From positions 2,108,001 through 2,172,000 of the forward strand of contig NZ_CP098478.1 of assembly GCF_023702675.1 (NCBI RefSeq): DNA of 64,000 nt. Direction: 5' to 3'. Shown piece after piece: positions 6,965 through 16,040 of the stretch. Positions within the stretch are counted from its first letter, which is position 1; every line of letters starts with the position of its first letter. Origin of the DNA: Acinetobacter sp. C26M (lineage in GTDB: Bacteria; Pseudomonadota; Gammaproteobacteria; Pseudomonadales; Moraxellaceae). The position numbers and the translations under genes are program-made. The notes below the pieces were generated by a model. The model saw only the letters and a program-made list of their open reading frames with translations. It was not told where the DNA came from and did no database searches.

Positions 6965-9076
6965 ATGAATACTCAATTCCGTTTGTCTGTATTAGCGGCT
7001 GCGTGCCTTTCTGCTGGCTATAGTAATGTTGTTTTTGCAGAAGCTACACCATCTGATGCCACCAAAACCTTAGCCACCATTGTAGTGACTGCCAGTCGTG
7101 AAGGTGAATCGATTAATAATACCCCTGCTGCGATCAGTAAAATTAACAGCAAGGACATTGAAGATAAACATGCAACCTTTATTGGACAGGTGCTGAATCA
7201 AACCCCAGGTGTATTAATGAATGACTTGGGCAATGAACAGCATATGATGTCGATTCGCCAACCAATTACCACAGCAGCCGTTTATCAATATTTAGAAGAT
7301 GGTATTTCGATTCGTCCTGTGGGTGTGTTTAACCACAATGCCTTATATGAAGTGAATTTGGCGGGTATTGATAGCATTGAAATTTTACGCGGGCCTGCCA
7401 GTAGCTTATATGGCAGCAATGCGATTGGTGGAACCATTAATTTCCTCACCAAAGCACCGAGTGCTACACCGACAGCCGACCTTGGCATTAGTGCCAGTTC
7501 TGAAGGATATCGCCGTGTCGATGTCGGTGCATCGAATACCTTTGATAGCGAATGGGGTGAGCATGGGTTAAGACTTTCTGCCTATGCCAGTGATCGTGGT
7601 GATAGCTGGCAAGACCATGCTGAAAGCAATAAACAAAGTGTGACACTCAGACATGACTGGCGCATTTCTGATGCCACACAGATCAAAAATATTGTCAGCT
7701 ATAACCATTTAAAAGCGGATATGACCGGTAGCTTAAATCTGGATGATTATCGCAAACGACCTGGATACAGCTACCAAACTTTTACCTATCGTGAAGTTGA
7801 TGCCACACGGCTTTCTTCGCAAATTAGTCATCAATGGAATGATCAGCAACAGAGTCAAGTTACCTTATATTATCGTGACAATACCACCGAGCAAAACCCA
7901 AGTTATAACATCCGCACCGATGTTAAAAATGGCAAACCGACTGGCACCTATAGCGGACAAACGGCCTATAACGCTTTTCAGTCCTATGGTTTGAATGCTC
8001 AGCATTCGGCTGCATTTGATCAGGTCAAACTGATTGTTGGGGCGATGGCTGATCATTCACCCAACCAAGCCAAAACCAATGATATTCAGGTGTTCCGAGA
8101 CCCGAATACCTTGGTGTATACCGGTTATCAACAACGCCAGCGCTTGCGCGACTTCAATGTTGACGTCAATAACCAAGCCATCTATGCACAAGCCAACTGG
8201 CAAGTGTTACCTACTTTGAATTTAGTCGGTGGTGCACGTTATGACTGGATTCGTTATGACTATGAAAATAAATTAATTCCATCAAAAACCACAGGCGCAC
8301 CGAATGAGAAACGTGATTTTCATAAAGCCAGCCCGCAAGTCGGTTTTGTCTGGAACATCACGCCAGCGATTGATCTTTATAGCAATTGGTCACAAGGTTT
8401 TGTACCGCCAGAGGTGAGCAGTTTATATGGGGCGAATCTAGTGACACCTGACTTGAAAGAAGCCACATTTAATAATATTGATGCAGGTCTGCGCTTTAAA
8501 TTATTGGATGATCGCTTAGATGGTGAAATCACCTTATATCGCTTGGAAGGCGAAGATGAAGTGATGAGCTATACCAAGCCAGATAACACACGCGAGCCAC
8601 GCAATGCAGGTAAAACCTTACATCAGGGAGTTGAAATTGGGGGAAGTTGGAAGCTCAGTGATCAATATGATCAGCGCTTAAAACTTTCAGGCAGTGTGGC
8701 CAAACATGAATATAAGCAGTTTCAACCCTCGAGTGTTTTAGATTATAGCGGCAACACCATGCCAAGTGCGCCTAAAACATTTGGCACGCTTGAATATCAG
8801 ATCAAGCCAATACCTGAGCTATTACTTTCTGCGGAAGCGGTTTATGTCGGTTCTTATTGGATCAATGATGCCAATACGGAAAAGTACGATGGTCATACTT
8901 TGCTGAATCTGCGTGCCAATTACCGTAAAAATGCTTATGAAATCTATGGCCAGATCCTAAATGCCACAGATCAGCATTATGCAGAAAGTACCTCGTTTAG
9001 TAATAACCAAGTCAGTTATACCCCCGCTGCGCCAAGAACCTATCTATTAGGGCTACGTTATCATTTCGGGAAATAA
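6965..9076 (+). CDS. TonB-dependent outer-membrane receptor (putative metal/metallophore uptake)
   Basis: A 703-residue precursor with a signal peptide ending VVFA near residue 25. A TonB-box-like segment (TIVVTASREGES) follows, then a plug domain with EILRGPASSLYGSNAIGGTIN, and a long beta barrel ending in the C-terminal aromatic strand LLGLRYHFGK. The family imports siderophores, cobalamin, haem or metals using TonB energy. The substrate is not shown. The His/Met-rich DUF2946-like gene in front and the PepSY gene behind hint at copper or an iron chelate. The ATG at 6965 starts the signal peptide; in-frame start codons further upstream would prepend residues unlike a signal. Confidence 0.88.
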   Translation: MNTQFRLSVLAAACLSAGYSNVVFAEATPSDATKTLATIVVTASREGESINNTPAAISKINSKDIEDKHATFIGQVLNQTPGVLMNDLGNEQHMMSIRQPITTAAVYQYLEDGISIRPVGVFNHNALYEVNLAGIDSIEILRGPASSLYGSNAIGGTINFLTKAPSATPTADLGISASSEGYRRVDVGASNTFDSEWGEHGLRLSAYASDRGDSWQDHAESNKQSVTLRHDWRISDATQIKNIVSYNHLKADMTGSLNLDDYRKRPGYSYQTFTYREVDATRLSSQISHQWNDQQQSQVTLYYRDNTTEQNPSYNIRTDVKNGKPTGTYSGQTAYNAFQSYGLNAQHSAAFDQVKLIVGAMADHSPNQAKTNDIQVFRDPNTLVYTGYQQRQRLRDFNVDVNNQAIYAQANWQVLPTLNLVGGARYDWIRYDYENKLIPSKTTGAPNEKRDFHKASPQVGFVWNITPAIDLYSNWSQGFVPPEVSSLYGANLVTPDLKEATFNNIDAGLRFKLLDDRLDGEITLYRLEGEDEVMSYTKPDNTREPRNAGKTLHQGVEIGGSWKLSDQYDQRLKLSGSVAKHEYKQFQPSSVLDYSGNTMPSAPKTFGTLEYQIKPIPELLLSAEAVYVGSYWINDANTEKYDGHTLLNLRANYRKNAYEIYGQILNATDQHYAESTSFSNNQVSYTPAAPRTYLLGLRYHFGK

Positions 9077-9079
9077 GCA

Positions 9080-10543
9080 ATGAATGCCAAACAACTGAAA
9101 AAACTACTGTCTTTACACCGTAGTTTTGGGATGGTGTTGGGCGTTCTCGTTTTACTTTGGTCTTTAACAGGTGTGTTGCATCCGATGATGAGTGCAACAC
9201 AACCTCAGCCTGTGAAACGAATGCCTCCATCTCAACAATTGGATCTAACACATGCATTAGCGGCAACCGATGTTTTAAAGTTACATCAGATAACACAATT
9301 TTCAGCATTACAGGTGATTGAATTAGATGCTCAGCATATTGCCTATCGCATATTACAGCCCAAACAAAAGATTGCTGAATACTATGATAGTCAGACAGGC
9401 CAATTGCTGATTAATGCCGAACAACAGGATGCCGAGCGTTTAGCGCGCTGGTACACGGGTCTCTCTCAACAGGAAATCGTATCCAGTCAAATCATCACCG
9501 CATTCAGTGATGATTATCCGAGCGTGAATCGTTTACTGCCTGTTTGGCGTGTTGATTTTCAAAATGGTTTACGTGCCTATGTGGATCCTTCACAAGCACG
9601 ACTGGCCACGCTGTCTAATGATCAAAAGATGTGGATGGCAAAAATCTTTCGCTTAGGTCATACCTGGACGTGGGGTGATCAAGCTTGGACAGGTCAAACT
9701 ATTCTCATGCAAATGGCTTTGATTGGCATACTGTGCATGCTTTTTATGGGGATTGGCTTATTCTTTAAGATTCATAATCACCGCAATCACCGTCTAGGGA
9801 AAAAACCGATCCGCTTTCTACATCGCTATTTAGGCATCAGTTTAAGTGCCTTTATTCTACTTTGGGTGCTCAGTGGTTTCTATCATATTTGGCAAAAAAA
9901 GCCCGATATTAAAAACATTCAACCTGTTTTCCATACTGCTGATCTAAGTACCGAAGCATGGCAGCAGGTCACTCAGCAGCCCATTCAACGTCTGGATCTG
10001 GTTCCAACCACCTTTAGCCAGACACATACTCGTGCTGCATGGATGATTCAAGCCGTTGGACAAAGCCCTTTGCAAGGTAGCATGACGGCGGCAAGCAAAG
10101 CGCATGATCATCACACGACTAAAACAATAGCTCCCACGATTCAGTTTATAGATGCTGGTAATGGTAAAGCGCTTGATATTCTTAAACAAAGCAAACAATT
10201 AGCCGCAAGCTATTTAGCTTTACAACCAGAACAGGTTCAACAGGCCTCATGGGTGACAAGTTTTGGAGGAGAATATGGGTTTATCAACAAACGCTTACCC
10301 GTGATCAAGGTTGAAACTCGTTTAGAGAATCAACTCAGACTGTATATTGAACCGAGCAGCGGTGTGATTGCAGCTCAGGTCACGCAACAAGATGCCTTAG
10401 AAGGATTTAGTTTTGCTTATTTGCATAAATGGACATGGTTGCCAATAGATAAAACACTTCGAGATATCATTCTGGCTACAATTGCAGCACTGGTTGCCTT
10501 ACTCGCTGTACTGGGTTTCTTGGTTCAATTGCGTAAACGTTAA
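9080..10543 (+). CDS. PepSY domain membrane protein (second copy)
   Basis: A 487-residue inner-membrane protein with N-terminal helix LLSLHRSFGMVLGVLVLLWSLTGVLHP, a periplasmic PepSY-like loop, a helix pair near 210-265 including LHRYLGISLSAFILLWVLSGFYHIW, a second loop with a short His-rich stretch (KAHDHHTTK), and a final helix. Paired His residues in helices suggest haem or metal ligation and a reductase role, as inferred for the family. It starts 3 bases after the receptor stop, so it is coupled to it. It is only distantly similar in layout to the PepSY protein at 353-1906. Confidence 0.78.
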   Translation: MNAKQLKKLLSLHRSFGMVLGVLVLLWSLTGVLHPMMSATQPQPVKRMPPSQQLDLTHALAATDVLKLHQITQFSALQVIELDAQHIAYRILQPKQKIAEYYDSQTGQLLINAEQQDAERLARWYTGLSQQEIVSSQIITAFSDDYPSVNRLLPVWRVDFQNGLRAYVDPSQARLATLSNDQKMWMAKIFRLGHTWTWGDQAWTGQTILMQMALIGILCMLFMGIGLFFKIHNHRNHRLGKKPIRFLHRYLGISLSAFILLWVLSGFYHIWQKKPDIKNIQPVFHTADLSTEAWQQVTQQPIQRLDLVPTTFSQTHTRAAWMIQAVGQSPLQGSMTAASKAHDHHTTKTIAPTIQFIDAGNGKALDILKQSKQLAASYLALQPEQVQQASWVTSFGGEYGFINKRLPVIKVETRLENQLRLYIEPSSGVIAAQVTQQDALEGFSFAYLHKWTWLPIDKTLRDIILATIAALVALLAVLGFLVQLRKR

Positions 10544-10606
10544 CATTCATTTTTAAAGTGATCCTTCTGTTTGCAGGAGGAGCACGCCAACTCAAGCGAT
10601 CAATTT

Positions 10607-11350
10607 CTAAATGATATAGAACGAAGCAACCACAGCACTGAGAAGCACGCTAGTTTCAGCCAGTTCAATTGCAGCGCCCACAGTATCTCCTGTAATTCCG
10701 CCGATTCGTTTAATGAATACTGATCGCAAATAAAAAAGCATCACTAAAAAAACCAGTAAAGCAATTAACCCAAGCCATTTAAACATACAAAGCAATGCCA
10801 TTGTAATGACAAAAACCGTCCAAAATTGTTTTTTAGGCATAAAATCTGTCATAGAACAGCCTAAGCCTTGAGCACGTACATAAGGCGTAGTAGGGAATAA
10901 AAACAGTGGCACACTGCGCCCAAGCATAGGCAAGACGATTAAAAAAACAGCCATTTGTTGTTCAAGCAAAACGTATAAAGCCACAAATTTCAGCAAGCAA
11001 ACGACGACTAAACTCAGTACCCCGATTGGACCACACGCAGGGTCTTTCATGATTTTCAAGGTTCGTTCAGGATCACCAAATCCACCGACCCATGCATCGG
11101 CTGTATCCGCTAAACCATCGAGATGTAGTCCACCAGTCAGCCAAATCCAGAGTACGAGGATTAGTGCTGAGCTCAAGATGATCGGAAGTTTTGCCAATAA
11201 CATCGCAGATGTAAACAAAATCAACCCAAGCAACAAGCCAACTAAAGGATAAAACAGCATGGCCTGACCATTCTGCTTTGCGCTTGGCATCGTTTTGAGT
11301 TCAATTGGTAAAACGGTCAAAAACTGCAAGGCAATCCAAAAAGGTGTCAT
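10607..11350 (-). CDS. cobS: Adenosylcobinamide-GDP ribazoletransferase (cobalamin synthase)
   Basis: A 247-residue inner-membrane enzyme that joins adenosylcobinamide-GDP and alpha-ribazole in the last step of cobalamin assembly. Visible family features are FWIALQFLTVLP at the start, the conserved LTGGLHLDGLADTADAW segment near residue 80 with acidic Mg2+ ligands, KDPACGPIGVL, and GGITGDTVGAAIELAE near the C-terminus. The ATG at 11350 has an AGAGG 4 bases upstream. It is separated from the other cob genes by a phosphatase gene and a terminator. Confidence 0.92.
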   Translation of the reverse strand: MTPFWIALQFLTVLPIELKTMPSAKQNGQAMLFYPLVGLLLGLILFTSAMLLAKLPIILSSALILVLWIWLTGGLHLDGLADTADAWVGGFGDPERTLKIMKDPACGPIGVLSLVVVCLLKFVALYVLLEQQMAVFLIVLPMLGRSVPLFLFPTTPYVRAQGLGCSMTDFMPKKQFWTVFVITMALLCMFKWLGLIALLVFLVMLFYLRSVFIKRIGGITGDTVGAAIELAETSVLLSAVVASFYII

Positions 11351-11402
11351 GCAACCTCTCAATCACATCAGGTTCATCATGCATGGATTATGAAGAAATA
11401 AA

Positions 11403-11428
11403 ATTGGGAATAGCAAGTTATTCCCAAT
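11403..11428 (-). terminator. Terminator downstream of the histidine phosphatase gene
   Basis: ATTGGGAATA and TATTCCCAAT arms with a 6-base loop, followed on the minus strand by ATTTTATTTC. It lies between the phosphatase stop (11451) and the cobS start, so cobS probably needs its own promoter or read-through. Confidence 0.7.
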
Positions 11429-11450
11429 TGAAAAGGCTAAATATCTTAGA

Positions 11451-13034
11451 TTATTGAATTTGATAACATTGTTTAAGCTTTAAATAGTCATAATAAAAAC
11501 TGTTAGTGCTATAACGTGCATAGTTACAACTTGACTTAAATAAAGTTTCTTTCTCGTTATAGAACATCTTCACCAAGGTTGTGCCTTGCTTGTCTTGATA
11601 GATATCCCACTGTAGATTCGCTGCCATTGGTGATACCACCTCACCTCGCCAAGTGCTGCTGTTGTAACTATAAGTTTGACGTAATGGTAAAGGCTGCATC
11701 ATATTGTGCAACTCTAAACTGGTCGCCAATGGAATGATAATTTCGGCATGGGCAAACCGTAATACCGCGCGATGTGCTTGCTGCTGATCTACAATCGCAT
11801 CGACTTGCTTAAATAGGTCCTGCTTTAGACCCTGAGCAATTGCACTGGTGACGTTCTTCGATTCATTGAAACTTGGCCCTTTACTATAAAAATCATTGGC
11901 ATCGTTAAATTCAGCATAAAATTTTGCTGCATCTACAGGCATATATTGATCAAAATCAACACCTTTCAGTTCAGTTTTCATACCGCCAGAAATTGAATAT
12001 AACTCATATAAATAAGCTGCAGCATCTACAGCACTGGCTATACTGTTTTTACCCTTGCCTTTTTCAGTGATGGTTTCACCTTTAGGTGAAGTGACGCTAT
12101 ATGAACCCGTATTGCTAAATACATAGCCTGTGGTTCCCAATTTTTTAATAAACTCTGCTTTAAACAGTGGATTCAATACGCTCATTGCAATCTGTTCAGC
12201 ACGGCTATTTTTCGTAAGTTCATTTAACTTATTGAGCAGATCTGCATCATCTTCTTCAAAATGTTGATAGGCTTGACTGGCATCGTAAATCGCCTGTTGT
12301 TGTACTGATAATGGCTGTACTAAATCTTGCTCTTTATTCAAACTATGAAAATAAAGTTTAAAACGATCCACTCCACCATCTTCAATTGTTGGCACACTAC
12401 TACTGGCTAAATTGGTGTATGAAATTGGGGTGATGTGTGCCTTTAATTGCGGTTGCTGTTGGATCAATTCAGCAGTGAAAAATTTGGCACTATCCACCGC
12501 ACGATCTACCCCTGAACTCTGTACTAAAATTGATGCAGGTTGCTGTGCTGCGGCTTGAAATAAATTGGGAAGTCGTTGCAATAAACGATCAGCAATACCG
12601 CGATGTTCCTGAATACCTTGCATGGTTTCATTGCCATAGCCAAACTGACGGATGCCATCCACACCATAACCCAAAAGAATATTGGCCTTCATCATGCTTT
12701 CCAAATCTGCCCCCAGCTTTTCGCCTAAAGGTGTGAGTGCATTTTCAGCTTTGGCTTGTTTCCAAAGGTTATACAGCGCTAAATCATATTTAATACTGGA
12801 TAAACCGCGAGAGCCATGACGTGCAACCAGTTCAGTAAATACAGGCTGAAATCCTTGCGGAATGGCTTCATATTTTTTGAGATCTTGTTGTGGTTGGTAT
12901 GGCGTTTTAGTCTGATAATATTTTGATACAGCGTTATTTTCTGGTGTAGTTTTCGATTCTGAATGATCGTCATTATTACATGCCGCCAATACAATACTTG
13001 CGCATAACACACTGCTTTTCAATAATATATTCAT
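11451..13034 (-). CDS. Lipoprotein histidine acid phosphatase (phytase-like)
   Basis: A 527-residue precursor. Residues 1-19 form a lipoprotein signal with lipobox LAAC, so Cys19 should be acylated; the next residue is Asn, which does not mark inner-membrane retention. The catalytic RHGSR is at 72-76, and an HAE near residue 427 replaces the usual HD proton donor of branch 2 histidine phosphatases. The substrate is unknown. It lies inside the cob region but has its own terminator. A link to cobalamin is possible only by position; dephosphorylation of an external phosphate ester is an equal option. Confidence 0.75.
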   Translation of the reverse strand: MNILLKSSVLCASIVLAACNNDDHSESKTTPENNAVSKYYQTKTPYQPQQDLKKYEAIPQGFQPVFTELVARHGSRGLSSIKYDLALYNLWKQAKAENALTPLGEKLGADLESMMKANILLGYGVDGIRQFGYGNETMQGIQEHRGIADRLLQRLPNLFQAAAQQPASILVQSSGVDRAVDSAKFFTAELIQQQPQLKAHITPISYTNLASSSVPTIEDGGVDRFKLYFHSLNKEQDLVQPLSVQQQAIYDASQAYQHFEEDDADLLNKLNELTKNSRAEQIAMSVLNPLFKAEFIKKLGTTGYVFSNTGSYSVTSPKGETITEKGKGKNSIASAVDAAAYLYELYSISGGMKTELKGVDFDQYMPVDAAKFYAEFNDANDFYSKGPSFNESKNVTSAIAQGLKQDLFKQVDAIVDQQQAHRAVLRFAHAEIIIPLATSLELHNMMQPLPLRQTYSYNSSTWRGEVVSPMAANLQWDIYQDKQGTTLVKMFYNEKETLFKSSCNYARYSTNSFYYDYLKLKQCYQIQ

Positions 13035-13144
13035 GAATGATTTGCTTATAGGTCAAGAAATGCCATGTATCATAGGCAGTGGCAATGACAATTCGATTAC
13101 ATGATCCAAGCAAATACTGGAAATAGAATAAGATTTTGTGACTA

Positions 13145-13759
13145 CTAAGTTGCTGTCATTTCAGAAAAATGAATTTGATTGTCAACTTGGGTTAGGTTTA
13201 AAGCATATAACTTTCCTAACTCTGCGGGCATGACTAACAGGTCATCCAGCTTTTGCTGACGTGCCAAACAAGTCAACAATTTAATTACCCCGCCATGCGT
13301 CACAACCAATGCCTTGTTCCAGTTGTGTTGCTGCATTTGAACATAAATTTCAGTAAAACCATGCATAACTCGCTGCTGGAATTGATGCAACGACTCCCCA
13401 TTCGGGGCATGATATTGGGTTGGAAATTGCCAGAAATTAGCCAATCGCTCAGGTGCCGTTTCATAAATGGTTTGTGTCGTCATACCTTCCCAATCACCAA
13501 AATACATTTCCTTGATTTCAGCATTGAGTAGCAAAGGCAATTCAAGTTGTTTGGCTAATACGGCCGCAAACTTTTGGCAGCGTTGCAAGGGCGAGCTGAT
13601 AATCACATCCCACTGTACCTGAGTATCAAGATACTGCTGAATGGTGGATTGCATTTGCAACCAACCATGTTCAGTCAAGGCATCATCGAGATGTCCACGC
13701 AAAGTATGGCTGAGTGTGGTTTCACCATGCCGCAGCAAATCAAGGTGCAACTTTATCAC
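13145..13759 (-). CDS. cobC: Alpha-ribazole phosphatase (histidine phosphatase superfamily)
   Basis: A 204-residue soluble member of the phosphoglycerate-mutase-like branch. It has LLRHGETTLS with catalytic His near residue 11, SPLQRCQKFA, the conserved EMYFGDWEGMT, and the second active-site VVTHGGVIKLL near residue 153. In the pathway it removes phosphate from alpha-ribazole phosphate, or from the coenzyme B12 phosphate. Assignment to this step instead of a generic phosphatase rests on overlap with cobT by 20 bases. The start at 13759 gives an immediate beta strand and RHG motif, as is normal. Confidence 0.82.
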   Translation of the reverse strand: MIKLHLDLLRHGETTLSHTLRGHLDDALTEHGWLQMQSTIQQYLDTQVQWDVIISSPLQRCQKFAAVLAKQLELPLLLNAEIKEMYFGDWEGMTTQTIYETAPERLANFWQFPTQYHAPNGESLHQFQQRVMHGFTEIYVQMQQHNWNKALVVTHGGVIKLLTCLARQQKLDDLLVMPAELGKLYALNLTQVDNQIHFSEMTAT

Positions 13760-14810
13760 CTGTTACAGCAGCTTCAGCAAAGGTAGCCATTTGGTTATGC
13801 AGCACGCAAGCAAGTTGTAGCATCGACAGTGCAGCTCCTGCACCACTGCCTTCGCCAAGACGCAAATTCATATTTAAAATAGGCTGAGCTTCTAAGGCTT
13901 TTAGCACACGCTGATGACCATATTCAGCCGATTGATGTCCAAACAGCATCCATTCACGACTTTGTGGCTGAATGCGTACTGCGCATAAAGCGGCAACCGA
14001 ACTAATAAAACCATCCACCACGATTGGCATACCGAGTTGCGCACAGCGGATATAAGCACCCGTCATTGCAGCAATTTCCAAGCCGCCAACAGCAGCCAGG
14101 ATTTTTAAAGCATCGTCTGCAACATCCATTTGATGTCGCTTCACCGCTTGATCAATGACAGAGATCTTATGTTGTAGCTGTTGGTTGTTAATTCCAGTAC
14201 CCACACCCGTCATTTGTGCGGCATCTTCGTTCAACAATAAACATGCCAGTGCTGAAGCTGAACAGGTATTGCCTATCCCCATTTCACCTGCAATAAAAAT
14301 ATCAGCAGCTTGTACTTTGGCGCGATCAACGCTGTCTTTACCCAGTTGTAATGCTGCAAAACACTCTTGTTCCGTCATTGCAGCTTGTTGAGCAAAATTG
14401 GCTGTACCTGCACGGATACAATGGCGCTCAACACCAACATAATCATAGGCCTCACCTACAGTTCCACAATCCACCACTTGTAAATGTGCATGATGATGTT
14501 TGGCAATGACACTGATAGCTGCACCACCTGAGGCAAAATTTTGCAGCATTTGACGGGTCACAGCTTGCGGATAGGCTGAAATGTTTTCTGCAACCACCCC
14601 ATGATCGCCAGCAAAAATAGTGATCCAAGGTTGTTGAATCTGAGGATGTACTGTGCCCTGTAAGCTCGCCAATTGAATGGCAAGCTGCTCTAACTGCCCT
14701 AAAGCCCCTGTGGGTTTGGTCAATTGCAGTTGACGTTGTTCAGCTTGTTGTTTTGCATCTAAATCAGGTTGTTGAGCGGCGGCTAAAAACCATTGTGCTT
14801 GTTCAGTCAT
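13740..14810 (-). CDS. cobT: Nicotinate-nucleotide:dimethylbenzimidazole phosphoribosyltransferase
   Basis: A 356-residue enzyme that activates the lower ligand base to alpha-ribazole phosphate. Family motifs are the N-terminal KPTGALGQLEQLAIQLA, FAGDHGVVAENISAYPQ, FASGGAAISVIA, GEMGIGNTCSASAL, TGVGTG, and the C-terminal GEGSGAGAALSM with the catalytic Glu. The start at 14810 comes just after the cobU stop; a start at 14822 would overlap cobU and lacks a better ribosome site. It forms a cobU-cobT-cobC run. Confidence 0.93.
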   Translation of the reverse strand: MTEQAQWFLAAAQQPDLDAKQQAEQRQLQLTKPTGALGQLEQLAIQLASLQGTVHPQIQQPWITIFAGDHGVVAENISAYPQAVTRQMLQNFASGGAAISVIAKHHHAHLQVVDCGTVGEAYDYVGVERHCIRAGTANFAQQAAMTEQECFAALQLGKDSVDRAKVQAADIFIAGEMGIGNTCSASALACLLLNEDAAQMTGVGTGINNQQLQHKISVIDQAVKRHQMDVADDALKILAAVGGLEIAAMTGAYIRCAQLGMPIVVDGFISSVAALCAVRIQPQSREWMLFGHQSAEYGHQRVLKALEAQPILNMNLRLGEGSGAGAALSMLQLACVLHNQMATFAEAAVTGDKVAP

Positions 14811-14811
14811 G

Positions 14812-15330
14812 TTATTTCTCATCTTTTAAAATCATTGGAAAGCCTGCCACACAAAACACGACTTTATTGGCGAGTTGCCCCAAGGTCTGGTGCAATCGCC
14901 CTGCTTCATCCACAAAACGACGGCTGATTTCCCCCATCGGTACCACTCCAAGCCCAGTTTCATTACTGACCAGAATAATTTGAGACTGTAGTTGTGGTAA
15001 GACCTCGAATAATTTTTGCATCTGTTGTTGCTGCAAGGCTGGGTCTTCAGCCAATAACAGATTACTGAGCCACAAGGTCAAGCAATCGACCAGAACCAGC
15101 TGATTGGCTTGATCGCATTGCAAGAGTCGATCTGCCAGATAAATCGGTTCTTCAAGCACGTACCAATGGGCTGGACGTTGCTGTTGATGATGTGCAATAC
15201 GTTGCTGCATTTCTGCATCTAAAGCCTGCGCAGTTGCAATATAAATGACGGATAAACCTGTCTCTTTGGCGGTTTGTTCTGCCAAACGACTTTTACCTGA
15301 TCGCGCCCCACCTAAAATCAGTTGCAACAT
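14812..15330 (-). CDS. cobU: Adenosylcobinamide kinase / adenosylcobinamide-phosphate guanylyltransferase
   Basis: A 172-residue bifunctional enzyme that phosphorylates adenosylcobinamide and transfers GMP to it. The P-loop GGARSGKSRLAE is at residues 6-17, and the LVLVDCLTLWLSNLL and LVSNETGLGVVPMGEISRRFVDEAG segments are typical. The name cobP is used in some genera. The 2H phosphoesterase-like gene ends 2 bases upstream, so transcription probably starts before that gene. Confidence 0.93.
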   Translation of the reverse strand: MLQLILGGARSGKSRLAEQTAKETGLSVIYIATAQALDAEMQQRIAHHQQQRPAHWYVLEEPIYLADRLLQCDQANQLVLVDCLTLWLSNLLLAEDPALQQQQMQKLFEVLPQLQSQIILVSNETGLGVVPMGEISRRFVDEAGRLHQTLGQLANKVVFCVAGFPMILKDEK

Positions 15331-15332
15331 AT

Positions 15333-15956
15333 CTAACCTAGTTCAATTTGCCGATAAGGATACAGTAATCCTTGTAAAATCTGTGCCTTATAATAGCCAA
15401 AAGTCAGTTTTTTGACCTGAATCTTCATAGTTTTTATCGAAAGTTGTTGTATCCGCTGCAATACCCTATCACTTGGCCAAGCTTCACGATACAAACCTAA
15501 AGTAATGTGCGGACAATATTCAAGTGCTGCGATCTCTTCAGATACATGAGCAAATTGCTGACGAATTTGGGCGAGTACGCCCTGCTGATCTTGAATGTGC
15601 AGGAACAAGGCACTGTTAAAACTATCTATTTGCGTGATTTCCAACTCAAAAGGTATGAGCTGTAATGCTTCAATCAGCTTGATCTGCTGCTGTAATTGTT
15701 GAATCTGAAAATCATCATCGTATTGCTTAACAGCAGGCTGCAAGAAACCACAAACAAATAAAGTAATGTGATATTGGCGTTGATGTGCAGGAAGCAATAG
15801 ACCTGAAAATTGTGCTTGGATTTCATCTAAATAGTGAATCAACTCAGGTTGATCAATCTCAATATACCAAAGCCCATAATCTGAACGCCCCAAATGCCAT
15901 TCGGGATAATCACGCATTTCGGTCGCAATCAACTGGGTCTCTGCTTGTAATAACAC
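15333..15956 (-). CDS. 2H phosphoesterase / 2'-5' RNA ligase-like protein
   Basis: A 207-residue protein with the two HxT motifs of the 2H superfamily: YHITLF near residue 62 and PHITLG near 149. Each motif sits at the end of a similar beta-alpha half. Family members hydrolyse or join 2',5'- or cyclic phosphate bonds in RNA or nucleotides; the substrate here is unknown. It heads the unit with cobU, cobT and cobC, and its stop is 2 bases before the cobU start. A role in nucleotide-loop chemistry is conceivable, but chance operon sharing is as likely. Confidence 0.7.
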   Translation of the reverse strand: MLLQAETQLIATEMRDYPEWHLGRSDYGLWYIEIDQPELIHYLDEIQAQFSGLLLPAHQRQYHITLFVCGFLQPAVKQYDDDFQIQQLQQQIKLIEALQLIPFELEITQIDSFNSALFLHIQDQQGVLAQIRQQFAHVSEEIAALEYCPHITLGLYREAWPSDRVLQRIQQLSIKTMKIQVKKLTFGYYKAQILQGLLYPYRQIELG

Positions 15957-16040
15957 AACTTCAGCATTCTGTTTAACGTTGTGTTATTCAAACATAAACC
16001 CAGATAGAAGTTAAGGCACTTTCACTGTGATCATTGCTTC

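Noticed and set aside
15957..16040. Possible cobalamin riboswitch ahead of the cob run
   Set aside because: The gap is only 84 bases and contains no cobalamin-box sequence.
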